Source: JAPLDP01 sp964628285 (GTDB lineage Bacteria > Bacteroidota > Bacteroidia > Bacteroidales > JAGONC01). From it: 53,947 nucleotides of DNA. The position numbers were made by a program, and so were the translations under genes. Positions within the stretch are counted from its first letter, which is position 1; each line of letters begins with the position of its first letter. The stretch spans positions 1-53,947 of the forward strand of contig CAZVNP010000019.1 in the NCBI GenBank assembly GCA_964628285.1. Reading direction: 5' to 3'. Of this stretch, positions 50,830 through 53,947 are shown in pieces. The notes below the pieces were generated by a model, which was not told the origin of the DNA, made no database searches, and was given only the letters and a program-made list of their open reading frames with translations.

Positions 50830-53800
50830 TCAATTATCAACCACCGCTACTTTCCGGCTTTCCATTAAACGGCCATTTGCCATCAGACGAACCAAATAGA
50901 TACCCTGGTGCCAATTATTAACCGGTACGACCACCTGGTCATGTTGCCCATGTAATGTCATTTCAACCACTTTTCTGGATATCATATCCAGAATTTCAAT
51001 TTGTATATCCATGGCGTCTTTTTCAAGTTGGTATTCAACAATAAAATATTTCTTTGCAGGATTTGGATAAATGGCCAAATTCGTTGTACGATTTATTGTT
51101 GTGACTTTTTTTGTTTCATTTTTGTTAATCGGCGATAATTTATATGGATCGGGTAATATAACAGGTTCTTCATAATCCGATAATCCATTGGCTAATAAAA
51201 TATTCCTTGCAAATACACCCGGTACATACTGATCATCCTCTGCAAGTAATTGCAAGGTATTGATTTGACTTTCATTGAGTTCAAGAATAGAAAGGCTGTC
51301 GTGTAACAAAGCCCGCAATACTCCAAATAAAGACATATAGTTGCTATGTATAACCTGTTGCTCACCGGTCAAATCAAAATCATCAGGGATGCTATTTAAG
51401 ACAGCATCGGCCTGTATGCTGTCATTGAATTGCTGATACAAGAATGTAAGGCTGTACTTTGACTGTAAAGCCTCATCATTGGTCAGGAAAGCTATTAAGC
51501 TGTCTTTGGCTGAAGCATCTGTCGTATCATTCTTGTACAGCCTGACAAGGGTATGAAAAGCATTTGACCTATCCAAGCTGTATTTGGCCAACTTTGAATC
51601 CAGAATCTCTTTGGCACCCAGTGAATCTTTTCCTGCCATTATTTCATCCATCATATCATCAGGCATCGGATCCCAACGGTTATCCAATTCTGTTAAAACA
51701 TCTTCAGATTTTGCGGCTTGAGGATTGGCTACCAGCACGTCCCGTATCATTGCATTAGGCAGGACATTTTCCTTGGAAATGGCCGATTTCATCACTGTAT
51801 CTGAAAGATAGGGGGATTCACTCAGTAGCTGATCATGTATCTCAAGAGCTTCATCCGGAATACTTGTCAATACGTCTGTATTCATTGCTTCTGTATTTCC
51901 ACCGTCCACTAATTCGGTCAGCTCAGCCTGTATTGCCTGGATGTTGGTTTCTGCCACTGCAAGAAGCGATTTTAAATTTTCTTTATCGCCACCTCCACAA
52001 AATAGCATAGAAGGACAGCTTTTCTCTTTATCATAGTTTGCACTCTTGTTTTCTTTTGTATTAACGTTCTCGGATATTTTGTTCGGATCAGGCTTAACCT
52101 TTAAAGGTGTCGAAGATACCAAATGATGAATATACTCAATATTATTTCCTTCGTTATAAATATCCCAGTCATGTGAACCATGTTCGGTAAAAGTGTTTCC
52201 TGCAGGAGCATCATCAGATTGATCCATTGATCCCTGGTATTCGGCTATTCCATAATCCTCATTGACCAAAGGTGCACTGACTGTCACTGAAATGTCATAG
52301 GTGTCGCTCCTGAAATCATTACACTTAATACAAAGACCTTTCTCCTGACTGTCATCACGGTTGATATTATGTGCAATAATTGCATAATTAAGTGTATCGA
52401 ACCGGTTATTATAAATTAAATTGTCCTCAGTACCTGAATTATTAATGTATAATCCCGGGATATCACCCACTACAGATTCATTATGAAAACGGTTGTCTTC
52501 AACATGGTAACCCGTACACTGATCCAGATACATACCATAACTGTTGATATTGAGGATCGTATTATAAAGGTTAAAATCATTCGATGTAACCTCAATACCG
52601 TTTTGATAACCACTTAGATATAAGCCCTTGATATTTTCCATGAATTCTGTATGACTGACTACTATTGAATTATCATAGCCAATGTCAATGGCATAAATTC
52701 CATAATTAAGACCTTGAAATAAGTTGTACTGATAATCACCACAAGGCACCGTACTGTTACGGCACTCATAATCCACATAAAAACTGGAATTGATGCTAAA
52801 AATACCATTACCTCGTTCAACCAATTCACCGTAATCGGAATCCCAGGTATTCTTGAAAGAACAAGCTTTAAATTCAACGCCGTTAACATCTGTTAAGGTT
52901 ACAAAATTTAATGGTGGTGCTTTCGGTAAACAATTTTCATTGGACTTAAATTCACAAAAACTGAAAAGGCTTATATTCTCTTCATCATATTGTCTGAATT
53001 CCACTGCTATATGATTATTGATGAAGTTGGCCGAGTCAGCGAGGACAATGCCTCCATCAATTACAGTTACACCGATTTTGGCATTTTCAATAGTTCCTTC
53101 ATGAACAATTGAGATCATACCCTGATTGGAGTTCGGAATTTGTTCCTCACGAGGATCGCCCTGTACCTCCACACCTTGCCATGGTCCCGTACATGCATTC
53201 GTCAATGTACCCCCGTCAAGGATTAATTGTCCACCGACTTCAACTGTTATTTTCCCATTTTCCGGCATTGCAACATGACTATAAATAGTAAGTGTACCGC
53301 CGTCTTCTATAATGACATCACTTTGCAAAGTGTAATTTTTTGTCCACTCCGTATTTTCATCTATTTCAACAGGACTGTTAGCATAATATGGACAAAAATT
53401 ACCGTAAATCCCGCTGTTGTATGAATCATGCCGGTATTTTCCCCACTCTGTTTTATCCGCATCGCCTTCTGTGTCCCAGACATATATATCGCTGCCGGAA
53501 GTGGCAATAATCTCATTTTTTCCATCATTATCGATATCATCAATGCAGGGAGTTGCAAATACTCCTTTTGCACTTAGAGGCCAACCGAGAACCTTGGAGC
53601 CATCGATGTTAAACGCGTATATCGCTCCTACTGGATCATTTGATGCTACAATGATTTCCATGTCATCATCGTCATCGACATCTGCGATCAAAGGAGCTAT
53701 AAATTTTGCCTGCAATCCCTGGACGTAGATCGGATCAATGAAATTACTGCTGTCAGCATTCCAGATGTGTATGGTATCATGATCAGCTATTATTACTTCA

Positions 53801-53947
53801 ATATCACCGTTGCCATTAATATCGCCAACACATGTTACAGGCAACCACAGGATATTGGCGTATCCTGTATTCATAATACTAATAACATGACTGTCATAAC
53901 CCCATCCCTGAATGGTATTACCGGTACGATCCAAAATAAATACCCTT
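50830..53947 (-). CDS. FG-GAP/parallel beta-helix protein with T9SS sorting domain (5'-partial)
   Basis: The frame is open through the window end, so the N-terminus is missing; the codons before the first TTG (53934) read as coding (RVFIL). The visible part has at least 1038 codons. The first 190 residues contain FG-GAP-like repeats with D-x-(N/D)-x-(D/N)-G-type calcium loops (DINGNGDIEVIIA, DVDDDDDMEIIVA, DIDNDGKNEIIA). A right-handed parallel beta-helix of about 400 residues follows, then a conserved helical region (SPYLSDTVMKSAI...LPNAMIRDVLVANPQA) common in T9SS cargo. The C-terminal sorting domain is LAIYPNPAKKYFIVEYQL ... GIYLVRLMANGRLMESRKVAV. It is a surface or secreted adhesin- or polysaccharide-binding-type protein; no catalytic residues could be assigned. 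Confidence 0.88.
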   Translation of the reverse strand, partial: RVFILDRTGNTIQGWGYDSHVISIMNTGYANILWLPVTCVGDINGNGDIEVIIADHDTIHIWNADSSNFIDPIYVQGLQAKFIAPLIADVDDDDDMEIIVASNDPVGAIYAFNIDGSKVLGWPLSAKGVFATPCIDDIDNDGKNEIIATSGSDIYVWDTEGDADKTEWGKYRHDSYNSGIYGNFCPYYANSPVEIDENTEWTKNYTLQSDVIIEDGGTLTIYSHVAMPENGKITVEVGGQLILDGGTLTNACTGPWQGVEVQGDPREEQIPNSNQGMISIVHEGTIENAKIGVTVIDGGIVLADSANFINNHIAVEFRQYDEENISLFSFCEFKSNENCLPKAPPLNFVTLTDVNGVEFKACSFKNTWDSDYGELVERGNGIFSINSSFYVDYECRNSTVPCGDYQYNLFQGLNYGIYAIDIGYDNSIVVSHTEFMENIKGLYLSGYQNGIEVTSNDFNLYNTILNINSYGMYLDQCTGYHVEDNRFHNESVVGDIPGLYINNSGTEDNLIYNNRFDTLNYAIIAHNINRDDSQEKGLCIKCNDFRSDTYDISVTVSAPLVNEDYGIAEYQGSMDQSDDAPAGNTFTEHGSHDWDIYNEGNNIEYIHHLVSSTPLKVKPDPNKISENVNTKENKSANYDKEKSCPSMLFCGGGDKENLKSLLAVAETNIQAIQAELTELVDGGNTEAMNTDVLTSIPDEALEIHDQLLSESPYLSDTVMKSAISKENVLPNAMIRDVLVANPQAAKSEDVLTELDNRWDPMPDDMMDEIMAGKDSLGAKEILDSKLAKYSLDRSNAFHTLVRLYKNDTTDASAKDSLIAFLTNDEALQSKYSLTFLYQQFNDSIQADAVLNSIPDDFDLTGEQQVIHSNYMSLFGVLRALLHDSLSILELNESQINTLQLLAEDDQYVPGVFARNILLANGLSDYEEPVILPDPYKLSPINKNETKKVTTINRTTNLAIYPNPAKKYFIVEYQLEKDAMDIQIEILDMISRKVVEMTLHGQHDQVVVPVNNWHQGIYLVRLMANGRLMESRKVAVVDN

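Noticed and set aside
1..53947. tRNA, rRNA, CRISPR, insertion sequence or phage genes
   Set aside because: I looked through the intergenic regions and found none; most gaps are under 200 bp.

Overview
This window is chromosomal DNA from a member of the Bacteroidota. The order cannot be fixed from sequence alone; it looks like an environmental, Bacteroidales-like lineage. The evidence is: three proteins with type IX secretion (T9SS) C-terminal sorting domains, one of them PorZ-like; the long three-domain form of IspG; an IPExxxVDY-family gene beside rnc-fabF-acpP; two- and three-gene operons with mostly weak Shine-Dalgarno sequences; and repeated matches to the Bacteroidota -7 element TAnnTTTG. 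No rRNA, tRNA, CRISPR array, insertion sequence or phage gene was found. Most of the window is single-copy housekeeping chromosome with two accessory-looking blocks.

Layout. 1-2331 (-) is a T9SS-exported Omp28/thioredoxin-like surface protein cut by the window edge. 2558-5616 (-) is the elongasome pair mrdA-rodA. 5763-6194 (-) is a small heat-shock protein. 6358-7991 (-) holds an Omp85-type barrel preceded by a short symporter-like fragment. 8055-9776 (-) is lysS, divergent from the lipoate genes lipA and lipB. 11598-14736 (-) is porZ-recO. 14990-16648 has a small AraC-type regulator and a membrane acyltransferase-like protein.

Accessory block 1 (16982-23872, +) has six genes, four of them overlapping a neighbour: a PqqD-like peptide-binding protein, an ATP-grasp ligase, a LysA-type PLP decarboxylase, a urea-transporter/M23-peptidase fusion, a TPR/beta-barrel outer-membrane protein and a TPR periplasmic protein. 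The decarboxylase begins with a YxxPxL...G segment resembling the RiPP leader motif that PqqD-like domains bind. I cannot assign this cassette to a described pathway; it is the best candidate here for an undescribed system.

Accessory block 2 (23935-31198) is a Crp/Fnr regulator divergent from a respiratory cytochrome locus: a six-heme lipoprotein with a collagen-like tether, a one-heme lipoprotein, a DUF5777-type beta-barrel, a class I cytochrome c, a seven-heme cytochrome, a cytochrome b and, convergently, a seven-heme NapC/NirT-family protein. That is 22 c-type heme motifs. Two FNR-type boxes 21 bp apart lie in the divergent intergenic region. The set has all the layers needed to move electrons from quinol across both membranes.

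The right third (31380-50585) is housekeeping: ispG, a lipid kinase, two glycosyltransferases, pgk, cvpA-mlaF-mlaE, a SprT-like protease, a mannose-1-phosphate guanylyltransferase, a CYTH protein, IPExxxVDY-rnc-fabF-acpP, purN, a DMT transporter, a zinc metallopeptidase lipoprotein and a PpiD/SurA-like chaperone. The window ends in a second large T9SS cargo protein (50830-53947, -), 5'-truncated by the edge.
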